Assembly (NCBI GenBank): GCA_001662425.1
Contig: BDDC01000018.1
Span: forward strand, 122,584 to 186,583
From: Chlamydomonas sphaeroides
Taxonomy: Eukaryota > Chlorophyta > Chlorophyceae > Chlamydomonadales > Chlamydomonadaceae
DNA length: 64,000 nt
Direction: 5' to 3'
Position 1 is the first letter of the stretch, and every line of letters begins with the position of its first letter. The notes under the pieces are model-generated. The model did not search any database. It worked only from the letters and a program-made list of their open reading frames with translations, and had not been told where the DNA came from. Shown here one piece after another: positions 23,180 through 36,170 of this stretch. The position numbers and the translations under genes are program-made.

Positions 23180-26100
23180 ATGACCGATTACCTCAAGGGG
23201 TTCCTGGACAGGGCCAGCGACGTGCCGTTGCAGTTGAGACGGAGGCTTGCTCTCATTCGGGACCTGGATGAGAAGGCGAGTTCGCTGCACCGCGAAATCG
23301 ATGACAACTGCAAACGCCTGCTCGCCGAGAAGACCGGCAAGAAGCCCAAGCTCAACCCTGCCGAGGACGGGGAACCCCCCGCGTATGACGTGGAGTCGGC
23401 GTTAAAGCGCCTCATTGGCTTGGCCGACGAAAAGGTGCGGGTGTGACAGACGGCACGGTTCCCCCGGCGCGCGACACGCGGCCGCAGCGCACCGGGAGGG
23501 ATCTTCCTGTGCCTGGTTTGTGTACTGAACTGGCATACGTGCAAGTAGCCGTCGTCGTGCTGGCTTCTAACGTTAACCGGCCGGAGCACACGACGGGGGG
23601 CTGCGTCCTCCCAAGTTTCTCTGCTGGTGGTTTGGCTTACACACTGCCACGCCCTGCGCACACCACTCCTGCGCAGGTGCGCATGGTGATAGTAGGCTAT
23701 AAGGTGTACTGCGTTCATGCTGCACGGATTGGTAGGCCAAGGTGGAGCAGGTGCAGCCACACCAAGGCTGTAGGGAACTTTTCACACAGCCTGTCGCATG
23801 CACCTACCACCACCCAACAAATGCGTGTGACAGCCCTGCGTGTCGCTGCGCCCCACCTGCTCAGCTGTACGAGTTTTTCAAGGTTTGGGTCCGGCTATCT
23901 GTACGTCCTGTTATTCCTGCGGACCGCAGGTCAACATCGCTAACCAGATTTATGACTTCATGGACAAGCACATCAACCAGCTGGACCAGGACCTGCTGCA
24001 GCTGGACTCAGAGATCGAGGCGGACCGCAAGGCGCTTGGCATCGAGGGTGACGAAACCGCCTGCGAGAAGATGGGCCTGGATGTGCCCAAGGTAGGAACC
24101 AGGTGTTTGTACCAGGGGCCACATCACCGCTGGCTGCGAGGGCGCGGAGGGGCTGGGCATTTAGGAGTAAGAAGGCGCATGGGCGCGGTTTGCTCTGATC
24201 CTGCAATGACACGGGCCGTTCTGTTGCACCCAACACCTTGCCTGTAGCTGGGCGAGCGACTGTCCACTGCTCTCTGCTAGCTTAGCTATCTAGCTGTGCG
24301 TGGTGGTGGCCAGAGGGACTTCTTCGTGCGCGCTAGGGCTGGTGTACACACCCTTTGCAACTGTTGTATAGCTGTGGCAGGCACGGGTATGCACCTGTTG
24401 AGGGCGGGGGCGGAGGGCCACAGACCGAGCAGCTTGAAGACACTGCACGAGCGTGCGCTGTGTGTCAAACTGATCATCATTTTCCCTGCGTCGTTGCTGT
24501 CTGTGCTATGCTGTACGTGCGCAGGGCGCTCAGCCGCCGCTGGTGGGGCGTGCGACCGAGCAGAAGAAGAAGCGTGGACGGAAAAAGGAGGAGGCCGCAG
24601 GTGTGTGGTGGCATGTGTCGGTCCTAGGCTACTTGGGGTTGGTGTTGGCCATACGGTGTTATTCCAATACAATGATGTGTTGCTCAACAAGGAGCATCAA
24701 TGGCTGTCGACGGACCTGGGCAGTAGTTGCCCACGCCCGAGTTTCGCCTGCTCTGCCTACCAGCTAGCTAGCTACAGCGAATGAACGTGGCCTGCGTGCT
24801 GTTTGCACTTGTGGACCCTCGTTGACGGACATCCATAAGTAGGTAGTACCATCGCCGGTCAGCACCGCGTCTATCAAACCCGCGTCTGATCGTGTGGCGA
24901 TGGTTATGCGCGGCAACCTGCCTGTTGCTTGCGTGCTGGCACGCACGGCATGCGACAGCAGCTGCAGCAGGGGCAGCCCCGCGCAGGGGCAGCCGTGCCA
25001 GTCCCTCGATTGGCAGCACGCACGCACCTGACCCTGCGTCGTCGGTGGCGTACGTGTTTGGTTGATCTCGTCGTGAAAGGGGTGGGAAGGCGACGATGGT
25101 AGCCGCCATGCGCGCCGCATGGTGCGGTGATACATGCATGGCCCCTGCTGCGGCAGGCAGCGAGGCCCCAGATAGCGCAGCCGCGGGGCATTGCCCGACA
25201 TACAAGGGCATTGCATACCGTCATAACGATTAGGATGCATCGATCTAGCATGTGGGCTTGATTGCCGCCGCTCCTCGAGCCGCATCTTAGCAGCGGTTGC
25301 GTGGCCTCGTCATCTACGCATGAAGTGGCTGCGCCACTTCAGTTCCCCAGAGTCCGGAATCTGGCGGACAAGCAAGTCTATCTGTCTGGCCTCCGCACAC
25401 ATACCTACCGGTCGAGCCCCTGTGCCACCGGAGTGGGCGGTGGAGCCGGCTCCAATCGACGCCTTTCGTTGCCAGGCGGTCATTTGGAGCACGCCCCATT
25501 AATTCTTGTACCCCTCGCCACCATATGCATGGCGCTGCACACGCCTTGATCATTGCCAGATGGTCGGCACTGTCAATTTTCTGAATCCTAAAGAGTACGG
25601 CTGACAAAGCCAGCTCCGCAAAGCCCACAAGACGCGGCCATAAGTCTGGCAGGGCCTTTCGCCCATCACGGGTGCGGGCAGCGGTGCCGCAACCGCTGCG
25701 TGCGGCACGTCCTGCCGCTTCATCAGCCCATATAGCCCATAACTACCGCGCACCCTTTTCCTGGCATAATTACGCGAGGCGGTTCGCGCACCTGTGGAAG
25801 GGATTCCGGGCACGTTCGTGCATGCGTTCCGAGCGAGGCGGCTAGGGGCGTGTGATGTAAGAGCGGTCCAGGCCCTCCCCAGCGCAACACAGGCAAGCCG
25901 CCCGTCAAAGACAAGCTCCAGCACTGTACCGGCACGGTATGCCTATCACCTTTCCCCATCGTTGCTTGATACGCCTCCCTCACTGCCTCGCTCCTTCCCG
26001 CTGCCCGACCCTCCGCCCCGCTGCCCGGCTAGCGGTGCCATGTAAAGCCAATTGGTGCACGCAACCTGCACGTAACAAAGGGCGCGCCGCACAACCTACG

Positions 26101-27240
26101 ACACGAACCCGAGGCCCCCAGCCCGCCGCCGGGTTTCCTGGCACTTAAGCGACCGTGCGACCCCGCCGGACTTTACTAGGTACTCTCGCGCACACCTCAC
26201 TCAGTGCACGAAACTGTAGCTTTGGCAGTAGTGAGAGTGTGCGGTACATTGTGTTCATGATAATCAACATATACCCGACACGCGACGCCCTGGGGGATTG
26301 GCTTGTTAGCCGTGCGACAGGGCAGGCAGGGATGCGGCCGAGAGCGGTGCACCAGTGCGGGAGCGAAGCCCAAACGCCACCATAAGCAGGGTCGACATCC
26401 CGGCCCGTCCCAACCCGCATACGGATATGTGAAGACTTTGGTAGATGTTGTGCCGACGTTGTGCGGTGATAGCTCCAGCACGGCGCATAACAAAAGGCAT
26501 GCTTGTACGTGCGTTCATTCCATAGCCGTGACCGCAGCCAGGATAAGCAACGTGCATGCGCGCTGTGCCATGCGTCTGCCGTGCATGCGGACTCGTATCA
26601 TGCTGCCTAGCTTGTTGGAAACGGCGGGGACAGTGCACTCGTTCTGCGGGACGGCTACCCCAACACGGTTTTTTTGCCCGCGCGCCGCCAGAGCAGCCCC
26701 ATCACGGGTTAGGCGGCTTGACCATGTGCCACACCCTGCATTGCCCCTGTATGTCGGCATCCGTGCGGCAGTCGAACGCCGTGCATTGCCCGCGTCCATT
26801 TGGCAAATGGACCCCACCTCGGCATCGCGAGCCAAGTGCTGGCGCCGTCACCGCAGACCAGCCAGACACGCACGCACTAGGCCGCATACACATGCATCCG
26901 CGCGCACGAACTGACCTGTTCCCACATCGTCCCCTTGTCTTGCCATGCGCACCGCGTCCTCGCCGCTAACCACTGCCGCTCGCCGCGCCCTACCTGTCGG
27001 CCTGCTGTGCCCGCAGGCGGCGGCGGCCTGCCGGTGGTGGCGGACGAGCCCGCCTACTGCATCTGCAACAAGCCGTCGTCGGGCCAGATGATTGGCTGCG
27101 AGAACCCCGACTGCACCATCGAGTGGTTCCACTTTGAGTGCGTAGGCCTCACGTCCGAGCCCGAGGGCAACTGGTACTGCCCCATCTGCCGCGGCGAGCA
27201 GCAGCCCACCAAGCCCGGCAGGAAGGCCGGAAAGAAGTGA
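23180..27240 (+). CDS. ING-family histone-reader protein (N-terminal ING domain plus PHD finger)
   Basis: Four exons fit in phase: 23180-23434, 23930-24091, 24525-24600 and 27017-27240, giving 238 residues, the usual size for this family. The first 140 residues form the helical ING domain (starting MTDYLKGFLDRAS, with a predicted coiled coil continuing through DQDLLQLDSEIEADRK). A basic nuclear-localisation-like stretch KKKRGRKK lies near residue 155. The C-terminal PHD finger starts near Y178 with YCICN and ends in WYCPIC. The zinc ligands and the aromatic/methionine cage positions (Y178, the M of GQMIGCEN, the W of EWFHFEC) are all present, so it should bind histone H3 trimethylated at lysine 4. 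ING proteins act as subunits of histone acetyltransferase or deacetylase complexes in the nucleus. A short basic tail (GRKAGKK) ends the protein. The third intron is unusually long (2.4 kb). Confidence 0.95.
24601..27016 (+). other. Long third intron of the ING gene
   Basis: This 2,416-nt intron starts GTGTGT and ends CCCGCAG. It is AT-richer than the exons and carries no convincing nested gene. A degenerate copy of the dispersed repeat lies at about 26335-26440. Confidence 0.7.
26335..26440 (+). repeat. Dispersed repeat copy B
   Basis: This contains GGTGCACCAGTGCGGGAGCG followed by AAGCCC.AACGCC and later CCCGCATACGGATATG, colinear with the copies at 21.6 kb (inverted) and 60.6 kb. Confidence 0.55.
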
Positions 27241-27716
27241 GCCGTGGCGTGCATGTGTGCACGCGCGGACAGGGGTGCTGCGGCGGTGATCCATGATTGC
27301 TGGCGGCGGGGGTCGCTGCACCGCCTCAGAAGCGAGGCGAGCGAGACACGTTGCTGGGTAGTCTGGTGGGCTGACGGGTCGGGCTGAACGGCAGTGCTGG
27401 AAGGAGGGCCATGGTACATAGACCATGCACAGGGATAGAGCGCATATAGGCGGGGTGCAAGCCCGGCGCACACGTTGGCGCTGGCGCCCTAGCAGCCTCT
27501 TAGGGCGGGAACAGAACCTGCTGTCGGGCAGGAAGGATGCCGCTAGCTAGAGCTGTGCGTCGACTGACCGCCGTGCATGAAGGATGGGAGGCTCGCATTG
27601 GCGCATAGCCCGTAGGATCGGGCTTGGTGGTGTGTGGACTGCAGTGGAGTAGGAGGACACCAACGGTGGCACCTGACAGCTGTTGGCGCTGGTGGGATAG
27701 ACATGCGCTGCGTGCG

Positions 27717-27721
27717 TGTAA
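27717..27721 (+). terminator. TGTAA polyadenylation signal candidate (ING gene)
   Basis: This is the first TGTAA found on plus after the ING stop, 477 nt downstream, immediately followed by a palindrome. Confidence 0.55.
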
Positions 27722-27722
27722 C

Positions 27723-27744
27723 TACCAGGGGAGCTCCCCTGGTA
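27723..27744. repeat. Perfect 22-bp palindrome
   Basis: TACCAGGGGAG is followed directly by its exact reverse complement, so the transcript could form an 11-bp stem. It begins two bases after the TGTAA signal. Confidence 0.9.
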
Positions 27745-27828
27745 ACTACGTACTGCGGAACACCACCTTCTCCATCTTCAGTCAGTTGTCGAGATTGCTT
27801 GGAGCGCGTGCTTGGGCTGTCTGCGCTC

Positions 27829-27833
27829 TTACA
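27829..27833 (-). terminator. TGTAA polyadenylation signal candidate (LRR gene)
   Basis: TTACA on plus, about 1.0 kb after the minus-strand stop at 28833. Confidence 0.4.
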
Positions 27834-28832
27834 AACCCTCTGCCGCGCAGCCGGCCAAAGAATGCCCTCTCCTACCGACCTGCGCCCGCATCAAGCACAC
27901 TCCACGGTACTGCTCATCCCGCCCCGCAAGCCACCCACCGCAGCCCACGCAGCTGTCCTCGAGAGACACACCAGGCCAGTCAGCGGCAAGCGCGCAGGCT
28001 GGTTGCGCAGCGCGGCCGAGCATGCATTGCTGCACGCACAGGCCCGTGCGTTAGCGGACAGAGGGACGACTGGCACGATTGGGGCGCCGCACCCAGCGGC
28101 ATCAACCAACAAGATTCAGCACCACCAGCACACAGCAGTGTGCGCCGCCGCTGCCGGCGCCCACCGACCGGCCCGCAGGCAGGAATGTTTCCAGTCGTAC
28201 GCACATTAGCAGCTCACACCACACATACGGGGTCAGCACGGAGCCAACGGCGGCCCCCGCGCGCACGCATGACATCTGTCCTGTGACAACGGCACTTCGC
28301 CAAGTCGCACGCCACTGGTTAGTTGTGCAGGCTCCCGACGCACGCCCAGCGGAGCAGCGCCCTCTACAGCCGCAGCCAGGGTAGTGCCTGCATGCCTTGC
28401 CGCTAGCGCAGCCCCCTCCAAGCTCGATGCATGGCCCGTGCCTCGCTAGCAGCGCCCCGATGCGCCGCGTGCTGTTCCTGCCCGCGACCCTGCCCGCGCT
28501 GCGTGCGTGCTAAACGCGCTGCCAGCCCCACTCCCTAGCATGCATGCACGCACCCGCGCCGTGATATCGTGTCGCGCGGTGCATGCGCCACCCCACCGAG
28601 CAGCCGCACATCAAGCCCCGCCCCACATCGCGCCGCACCTTGGGCGTGCTTCCTCGCCTACCGCTGCTCGCATCCTGCAGCGAGCCAGCGGCCTCCCGTG
28701 CCAAGCCGTACCCGCCACTCCAGCCATGCCGATAGATGCCGAGACGCGCGGCCATCGCACCGTGCCGGCAGTGCCGCCCGTCCAGGCCCAAACCGACCTG
28801 CCTGGCCACACCACACGTACGCCGCCGCGCGC

Positions 28833-31800
28833 TCACTCGCCCTTGAGGCCGAGCAGCTGCTTGATGCTGAACTTGTTGTTGCGCTTGAGCGCCTTTGCCA
28901 GCGCCTTGGCGTCCTTCTCCTCCACGGGATTGCCGGGCAGCAGCTGCATGTGCTTGAGGCTCTGGTTGCTGCTGATGGCGGCGGTGAGCGCCTGGCAGCC
29001 GGCCTTGCCGATGTTGTTGAAGGCGAGGCCCAGCTTCTTGAGGCTGGTGCTGGTGCGGATGACCTGGGCAGCAGGAACGAGCGAGCGAAGGCAAGCACGG
29101 GCGTATGTGTGTTCAGTGGTAAGTTGGCACGTAACATGCCACATGCGGCAAGCCCTGGGTGTTGGTGGCTTGCACGCGTGCGTGTGTTGGAGCGGTGCGC
29201 AGAGCTCGCTCGTGGTGGTGGCAAATCAGAAAGCAGCAGGACATAAAAATGAGGGGTGGCGCGAGAGTGGTGAGCGCGTTCGCGACATCGTTGCACCGTC
29301 ATGGGAGCGTGAAATTGCGAACGAGGACCGGGTGGGTCAGGAGCTTTGTAGTCGAAATGACCCGGCATTGAAACCGGGAACGACCTGGAACGACCGGAAT
29401 GCGACATCTTCATGTAACCCCAAATGCCAGGGAAAGGACGTGCGTGCGTACATCAAGGAGATGAGGCTACACTGGTCGGGGTGCACATGAAGCAGCAGTG
29501 CGACTTGCGCCGGCCCTGTCCGACAGCTTAAAACCAGCTCTTGGGGAGCCTAAACTAGCGCGATTCTGTTTGGGACCACGCGCTGCCGTCGTTGTAGGTC
29601 GGGCTGCAAAGGCAACAGCCCGATATGGCTGCACCTTGCTTCCATAGGCAAGCCGCCTCCTCCCCTCGCCCCACGTCCCTCCTGCGCCCTCGCCCCTCCG
29701 CCGTCGGCTTCTGCCCCTCCCTCTACAGTACTTCACCAGCCCCAAACCACCGCCTCCAGCATGCCCCAGCAGCACGCCACCCACCTGCGCCAGCGCCATG
29801 GCACCCTGGTCGCCGATCTTGTTGTAAGCCAGCTGCAGCTGCGTGAGGCTGGGGTTGTCCTTGATGCTCTCCGCCAGGATGGCGCAGCCAATGTCGGTGA
29901 TGTTGTTGTCGGGCAGGTCCAGCGCCGTGACCGACTTGTTTTCGCGCAGGCCGTCGCATATGAGCCGCAGGCCGGCGTCGCCTGCAAGGCAGCAGGTAGT
30001 AGATGGCGGTGGGACAGGAGCGGAGTAGACAGGGCGCACGCGAGAGCTAGCGGGTGCATTTGTGGAATCGCGGGGTATGCGGGTATTCAGGTAGGGCTCA
30101 CGCCGAAATTGTGGGAGGAGGTGGGTGCCCGGATAAGTTAGTGGGTGGGCAGCAAAGGAAGGCCGGTCATGTGTGTGCTGGGAGGTGGCGGCAGTTGCGT
30201 ACGTAGGGCGTGGCGCAGAGGGCGGGCCTCAGCAGCGGCGGGCCGCTATGGTGACACAGCAAGGGCGGTTGTGGTGCGGAATGTACATATGCAAGTCAAG
30301 TAAGCATCAGAGGGATTGTGAAGCAAAGGTCGGTGGGGCAAGGGCTTCGCGACCGCGCGCGCGGGCTAATGAGCCAACCAGGACCGCCGACGAACGCCAC
30401 CATCTGCGATGCGCCCGCTCCAGGCACCCATCCCGCTCACCGAGGTAGTTGTGCGAGAGCGAGAGGGCGCGCACTCGGGCGCTGCTGCGCAGGAAGTTGG
30501 CGAGCTTCATGCAGCCCTCGGGCGAGAGCCGCATCTGCACGGGAGAACCGCCAAGGGTCCGGAGCTCAACAGCATTGGCCTCGTCCGCGGCGACTGCTGA
30601 TTGTCACGCAGGCTGGTCTACGTTTGCTGGACGGGACGAATCCCCATAATCCTCAACCTGCGGCATGCTTGCTTGCACAGCGCAACGTGCACTGCGCGCG
30701 CGGAGGCCACAGCACCGCCGGGCAGCCCTGAGCATGCAGGCAACGCAAATCAGGTAGATAACGGAACCGTCACGTGCGCTGGCACGCACACGACGAGCCG
30801 AAACTCACATGCCCGAGGGCAGCCCGCGCAGGGGGCTCCGGCCGGCCCGAGCCCCTCGGTCGGCCTACCTCCCTAAGTCCTGACATTTATAATATTGCTA
30901 TTTCTATTTTCAAATCCCACGCGCCATGGCCAGTGCAGACTCGCGCAACGTCCAGGTGTGATTCATGCAATGGGCACATGACAGGGCGGCCCCCGGGGCC
31001 CCGCCCCTTGCTGCGATGTGTACACGTTTGCATGCATGTTGTGATGCGCCGGGTGGGATGGGATGAGATGCGCGGGGCGGGTGGGACTCACTCCACGTGC
31101 TCACCCCGCCACAGCATAGTGCCAGCACGCAGCACCGCGGCACCGCGGCCAACTGAAGACCTACCCCGCCCCGCTACATGCTGGCCGCAAGCAGTAGATA
31201 GAGCGGCAGGACAACAGGCACCTCGACCCAGCAGTGCAACGCAGCTAAGCAGAGTCGATCGCCCCAGCAGTCCTTTTAGTCCTTTGACCTGGACGCGTCA
31301 TGCATGCTAGTGCCGCGGCGGCGCGGACCCACGCCGCAGCGGCGCTGACGTGCTTGCACATCTCCAAGCGAAGGGTCAGTCAGCGACCCACCGCCGGCAC
31401 ACAATGATGTAAACTGCACAAAATATCAACAGCAGGCGCGGCGAGGACGCCCCTACGCACCTGCGCGTGGAACATGCACGCCCCCGGGTTCTCCCCGTTC
31501 AGGAAGTTGACGAAGTCCGAGAGCTTCTCGGGAGTGGGGGCCGCCTCCACTGGCGTGGCCGCAACAGCCGCGCCGCCTGCTCCCGCGGGCGGCGGCGCGA
31601 CCACCAGTGCGGCGGGCTCCGTGCCCTTCGAGGGTTGGGCCGTGGCGGCACGAGCGTCGGTAGGGGCAGCGCCGCAGCAGCGGTGCAGCAGCACAAGGTG
31701 GGCGGGTAGGGCCGGGTGCAGAAGGCAACGTGCCGGCGTGCGGGGAGTGGGCTGGGGATAATGCATGGGAGTGGGAGTGTGCTGGCAGGTTGGTGGTAAG

Positions 31801-34800
31801 CCCGGCTAGCCGGCGCTGCTGGAATGGGTCCCGCCCAGCTCACCCTAAATCGTGGCTCTGCACGCATCGCAGTACCGCAATCCCCTTGCTTGGTTTGGGT
31901 GTTAACTCACATGCCATTAAATAAGGCATGCCCCCATAACACAAATAAACCGGCAGTCAACACACAAGCAGGCCGCGGGTGGCCTCGCCGGCAGGCAGCC
32001 CGCCTTACCGGCGGCACCGGCGCCTCGCGCGGCGACGTGGCCGCCGACGTCCGCCCCGTGCCCCCGACACCATCCTCCGCCGCGGCTGCTGCCGTGGCCG
32101 CGGCGCCAGCCTTTGCCACTGGCGACGCGAGCGCCGCCGGCCCCTCGGCCGCGCTCGGCTCGGCCGGCGCCGAGGAGGACGTGGCAGTGTCGTCCAGGGA
32201 CAGCTGCTGCAGCGCCGGCGTGGTGGTGTCCGTGGTGGTGCTGGCGCTGGGCTCCTCGGGAGCCGCGGCCACAGACGTGGGCGTCCGCGCACCGTCCTCT
32301 GGGGTCGGGTAGGGGCGTGTGGGCAAGGAGCATAGCAGAGGCTGGTGAGCGCATGGACGTCGTGCGCGGACCAGGTTGTATGGAAGGGTTTGGTAATGGG
32401 CTGGGCTTTCGGAGCAAAGGGGCAGGGAGCAGGGGCTGGGAAGGGGGCGGAACGAGTTAGGTATTGGTGCAATCCAGCTTGGGAAGATAGGGAAATACGA
32501 TAGAGCGAGTGGGGGAGCAACGAAACGTAAGATGCAGGTCGATCGGGGCGAGGCTAGGGTAAGATCAGTTGTGACATTCCGGATTCCGCCTGGAGGTGCG
32601 GCATGGGATTAGCGGCGTTGCGGACGCGTGCGGCGCCCGCAGGGCGACACCGCCATGAGGGTATGCCAGGGGTGAAGCGTCCTATTACGTATGAGGAGGG
32701 CAGGGCGACAGGGCGTCGCGACTGGCAGGCGATCGACAGCATATGAGCGTCGAATGAAGTGCTGGCGGAATGGCTCCGCCGAGGCCGCTGTCAGGGCACA
32801 GCCTAGTCGTGGCCTCCTTCCGTCAGGTTAGGGCCGCGGGGCGTGGGCGTGCCCACACGCGATGGCAGGTAGCAGCACGAGCAAACACTGACGCGCAGCA
32901 GGACCTAGCTGTCATCGTTCATGACTGGCGGGGGACTCCTTCGGTAGTTTGGCAGTCCAAGACTTCCCAGCCATGTCCCACTTCTCCGGACTCTCCAGAC
33001 TGGGGCCGTGCCCTGACCACCCTCCATCCGGCCCTTCGCCAACGACGACGCCGGCTGCGAGCCCAGCTCTCCAGCCTGACTTGCCCTGGCCATCCTCCAT
33101 CCATACTCCTTCCCAAATCCACGCGCCACAAGCAGAGCCTTCCCAGCCCTCCGCCCCGGGCCCAGCCCCGAGCCCGCTCCCCAGCCCTGAACTGGCCCAG
33201 CAGCGCAGGCCCATACCTGAACCTGGTCCTGCACGCTTCGCACTTTGCAAATCGCACTTCGCATTTTGCCTCTTTCTCCCATGCTCTGGCCCCACTCCCC
33301 CGCGCCCCACGCCCTCGCACCCACCGTCCTCCATGACGATCATGAACTGCTTGTCCGCGGGCTGCTCCGGGGCCAGCGGCTTCGCCAGCTCCTTGAACTT
33401 GGACGCCTCCGCCCACTTGATCGCCCCCGGCATGGGCATGAAGAACGGGTCGTCGTCATCGTCTTCGTCCTCGTCCAGCCCGCCGCCGCCGCCCGGCGCC
33501 GCCGGCTCCTCTTCCTCGTCGTCGCTGCTGTCGGCGCCCGGCGGCTGCCCCGCCATGGTCCGGCTGGCGTGCAGCCGCTGCAGCGAGTTTAGCGCCAGCG
33601 CCAAGATGTCGGTGAGCTGCTTGTCGCCGGCCTCGGTGGCGGCCACCATGCCGGCCTGCAGCTGGTCCGACTCGGACTGCAGCACCTGTCGGGCGGCGGG
33701 GGAGGGAGGGAGACGGCGAGGGAGGGAAGGGCGACTTCGCAACACAGGAGCTACGGATGGAGTCCGCAAGCTCCGAACCAGGAGCTCGGGCCTGAACTGC
33801 TCCGGGGCGGCGGGTGTGGGGGTCGGGGCTTGAAGGGTGAAAAGCCGTGGCGCCGAGGGTAGGGGGTGGCGAGCCAGCGGGCGGCAGGGGCGTGGCCGGC
33901 CGCGGGATGTTGGAGATGGCGGTCACCGCGAATCGCAGGTAGCAGAGGTCGCGTTCTCGGTACACCGTTCCAGCCGGGCGTGCAGCGCTGCCGGGTGCGC
34001 TAGGAGACCGGCCGGTGCCCGCTGATGCGGCAACGCTCGCCACGGCCCAGGGACTCAGCGGTTGTTTTGGTGCCTGCGCAGCCGCGCGGCAGCCAGCCCG
34101 CCAGCTGGCTGCTGTGCCGCGACTGCTACCGGGGCCTGTACGCCGCCGACACCGCGGAGGGCGTGCGGCGAGCACAGCTTTACTTGGGGCTTGCGCTGGA
34201 GTGTTCCAGGGGTGGTCGAAGGGTGCAATTTCTGGTGGGTGCGTGATTCGGGGCCGTTGGTCAGTGCCGGGTTCGGACCCTGGGTCAGGCCGCGCCGCTC
34301 GCACGGTAGAGGGCCAAAAGCGGGCCGTACAGCAGGCGGCGCCCAGTTAGCTTTGGGGCGCGCAGCCGCCGAGCAAGATGGCCCACCAGCTGGCGCGCCT
34401 GCAGGCGCACGTGTTGTTCGGTACCACCAAGGCCGCTGGCTGGGGCGGCCTCACCACTTTCCTCCACGGCCGCGCCGGCAACGGCCCGACCTTTTACGGC
34501 GTGGCCAAGCTGGCGGCGCCGGCTGCCGTCGCCCCCAGCTTGGCGCTGCCGCACATGCTTTGCCCAACTGGAGATCTACAAGGACGGCATCACAGAGCCA
34601 GCAAGCGGCCGCTTCGGCCACGGCCGCGCGGCGTGGGGAATCGCCGTCGCCGTGCGCGCCGCAGCCGCGGCAGCGGCGTCCCCAGGGACGCGCCGCGGCC
34701 GGGCGCGCAGCACTGCCACATGTGGGAGGTGCCCGGGCCGGAGCTCGCTGGCACGGCTGCGGGCGCCGCGGCCTGGAAGGCCGTCGGCGTGTCGCTGCGC

Positions 34801-36170
34801 TGGGTGCGCGGCCCCGACGGCAGCCGTTACGCTGCCCACCTGCTGTGCCACGCCTGCTACTGGGGGCTTCACGCCATCGACACCGCGAAGGGCGTGCGGC
34901 GGGCGCGCCTGGAGTGGGGCGCGCTGGCGCGCTGCGCGCAGGCCGAGGCCGAGGGCGCCGGCTGCGAGGAATGCCGCTTCGAGCCGGTGCCGAGCCGACC
35001 GCGCGAGGCGGCGGCGCGGGCGGCGAAGGAGGCGGGCGGCGGTGGCGCGGGTGGCTCGGCGAGAGGAGGCTGTGCGGCGGCGGCCGCCGGCGGGCGGTGG
35101 CGGGTGCAGCAAAGCAGCTTGGGACTGGGTATAGGTTGGTGGCGGCGGCAGGGCGTCTGGCCGTCACGACGGCGGCAGGGGTCACGTGCGTGCAGCGGCC
35201 GAGTGCGGACAACTCGCACATGTAACGGGCTAGGCTTTGCCTGTCACAGCCCCACATGCGCCGGCCGCCCACGTACCTCGACCTCCAGCTGGGGCTTGCC
35301 GTGCACCTGCTGCAGCACGTTCCGCATTGTGTTGTCGAGATTCGTCTCGATCACGTCGAAATCCTGCTTTTGTGACGCCACCTCGGCGCACTGCAAGGAG
35401 GGGACCGTACCGATGGGAGAATTGTCACGCCGCGTGTGTAGTCTGTGCGTGGCTGTGCGTGTGCGTGCTGCCGTGCGTGTGTGTATGCGCTGCGGGCACG
35501 ACCGGTGCTTGGGCCCCCCTTGCTCCCGACGTACCAGCTTCCGCAGCTGCGTGATGAGCAGCTGCGTCTCCGATGCAAGCGCAAATTTTACATTGAGCAC
35601 CACCCCGTGCACGCGCGAGAGTTCCTCCTGCGCGACGGCGGATTCGGTAAGGCACGACAATTCTGGACCACCATTGCCGGCAAACAGCACCTTTTGGCTG
35701 CGGGGCACCGGGAAGGAGCCGGAGGTGAACTCAGATACTGCTCGCTGGAGCGTCTGCAGAACCGCCCGTAAGCTGACGGTGCGGTTCCCTGCAGCGAGAG
35801 CAAACGAAACGGAAGCCTCAGCAGGTTCCAGGCGTTTCAACATATCGCCACCATGGCCAGGCGAAATCTCGCCTGTTGTGAGGAAGCCCGCGATGCTCGA
35901 GTCATCTGCTGGGGGCAAGTTCTCCAGTTCCGCCAGCGTCTGCTCGGCTGCTTTGTTGGCATTCTGCAGCGCAAAGGAACAAGCTTGCAGCCGTTGCCAC
36001 ATGCGGGTCAAGCTCACATTTGATGCGCTGCGCACCTGAAACAAGGACTTCGCCTCCGCGGAGAAGGTGGACTCGTATTTCTTGAGGTTGGCACATAGCA
36101 CCTGGAACTCCTCAATGGCGTGCCGGCATTGGCTGGCGGAGAGCGCGATGGGTGCTTGAGCCTGCGCCAT
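28833..36170 (-). CDS. Coiled-coil, acidic-linker, leucine-rich-repeat protein
   Basis: Eight minus-strand exons fit in phase: 36170-35535, 35390-35277, 33685-33325, 32298-32009, 31751-31461, 30534-30441, 29981-29785 and 29063-28833, giving 737 residues from the ATG at 36170. Residues 1-300 are helical and coiled-coil-like (AQEELSRVHGVVLNVKFAL, FDVIETNLDNTMRNVLQQV). An acidic run (DSSDDEEEEP, then DEDEDDDDDPFF) follows near 300-335, then an Ala/Pro/Thr-rich linker. Residues 565-737 are ribonuclease-inhibitor-type leucine-rich repeats, with VRALSLSHNYLGDAGLRLI, VTALDLPDNNITDIG, LTQLQLAYNKIGDQG and LKKLGLAFNNIGKAG in register, about 28 residues apart. Exon joins fall inside repeats (NYL-G-DAGL), which supports the splicing. 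This repeat type binds proteins; the exact partner is unknown. The exon at 31751 may start differently because no other acceptor is visible. Confidence 0.82.
33940..35120 (+). pseudogene. Coding-like duplicated Cys module in an intron of the LRR gene, opposite strand
   Basis: Two similar peptides are encoded on plus inside the minus-strand gene's 1.6-kb intron. One is near 34100-34200 (WLLCRDCYRGLYAADTAEGV). The other is near 34820-34960 (HLLCHACYWGLHAIDTAKGV) and continues to a CEECRF. They share LC..CY.GL.A.DTA.GVRRA. The stretch between holds further coding-like pieces (LEIYKDGITEPASGRFG near 34570) in another frame. I could not build one intact gene. This may be a transposed gene fragment, a real nested gene whose introns I missed, or an antisense coincidence, though the repeated motif argues against the last. 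Confidence 0.35.

Larger units (their letters stand above)
27241..28832. other. Convergent intergenic region between ING and LRR genes
   Basis: Nothing coding is recognisable. It probably consists of two 3' UTRs with TGTAA candidates at 27717 (plus) and 27833 (minus), plus a perfect 22-bp palindrome at 27723-27744. Confidence 0.6.

Noticed and set aside
34378..36039. Single 553-codon plus-strand gene across 34-36 kb
   Set aside because: The 3' part is antisense to well-supported exons of the LRR gene; only the 34-35 kb Cys modules are retained as a possible fragment.
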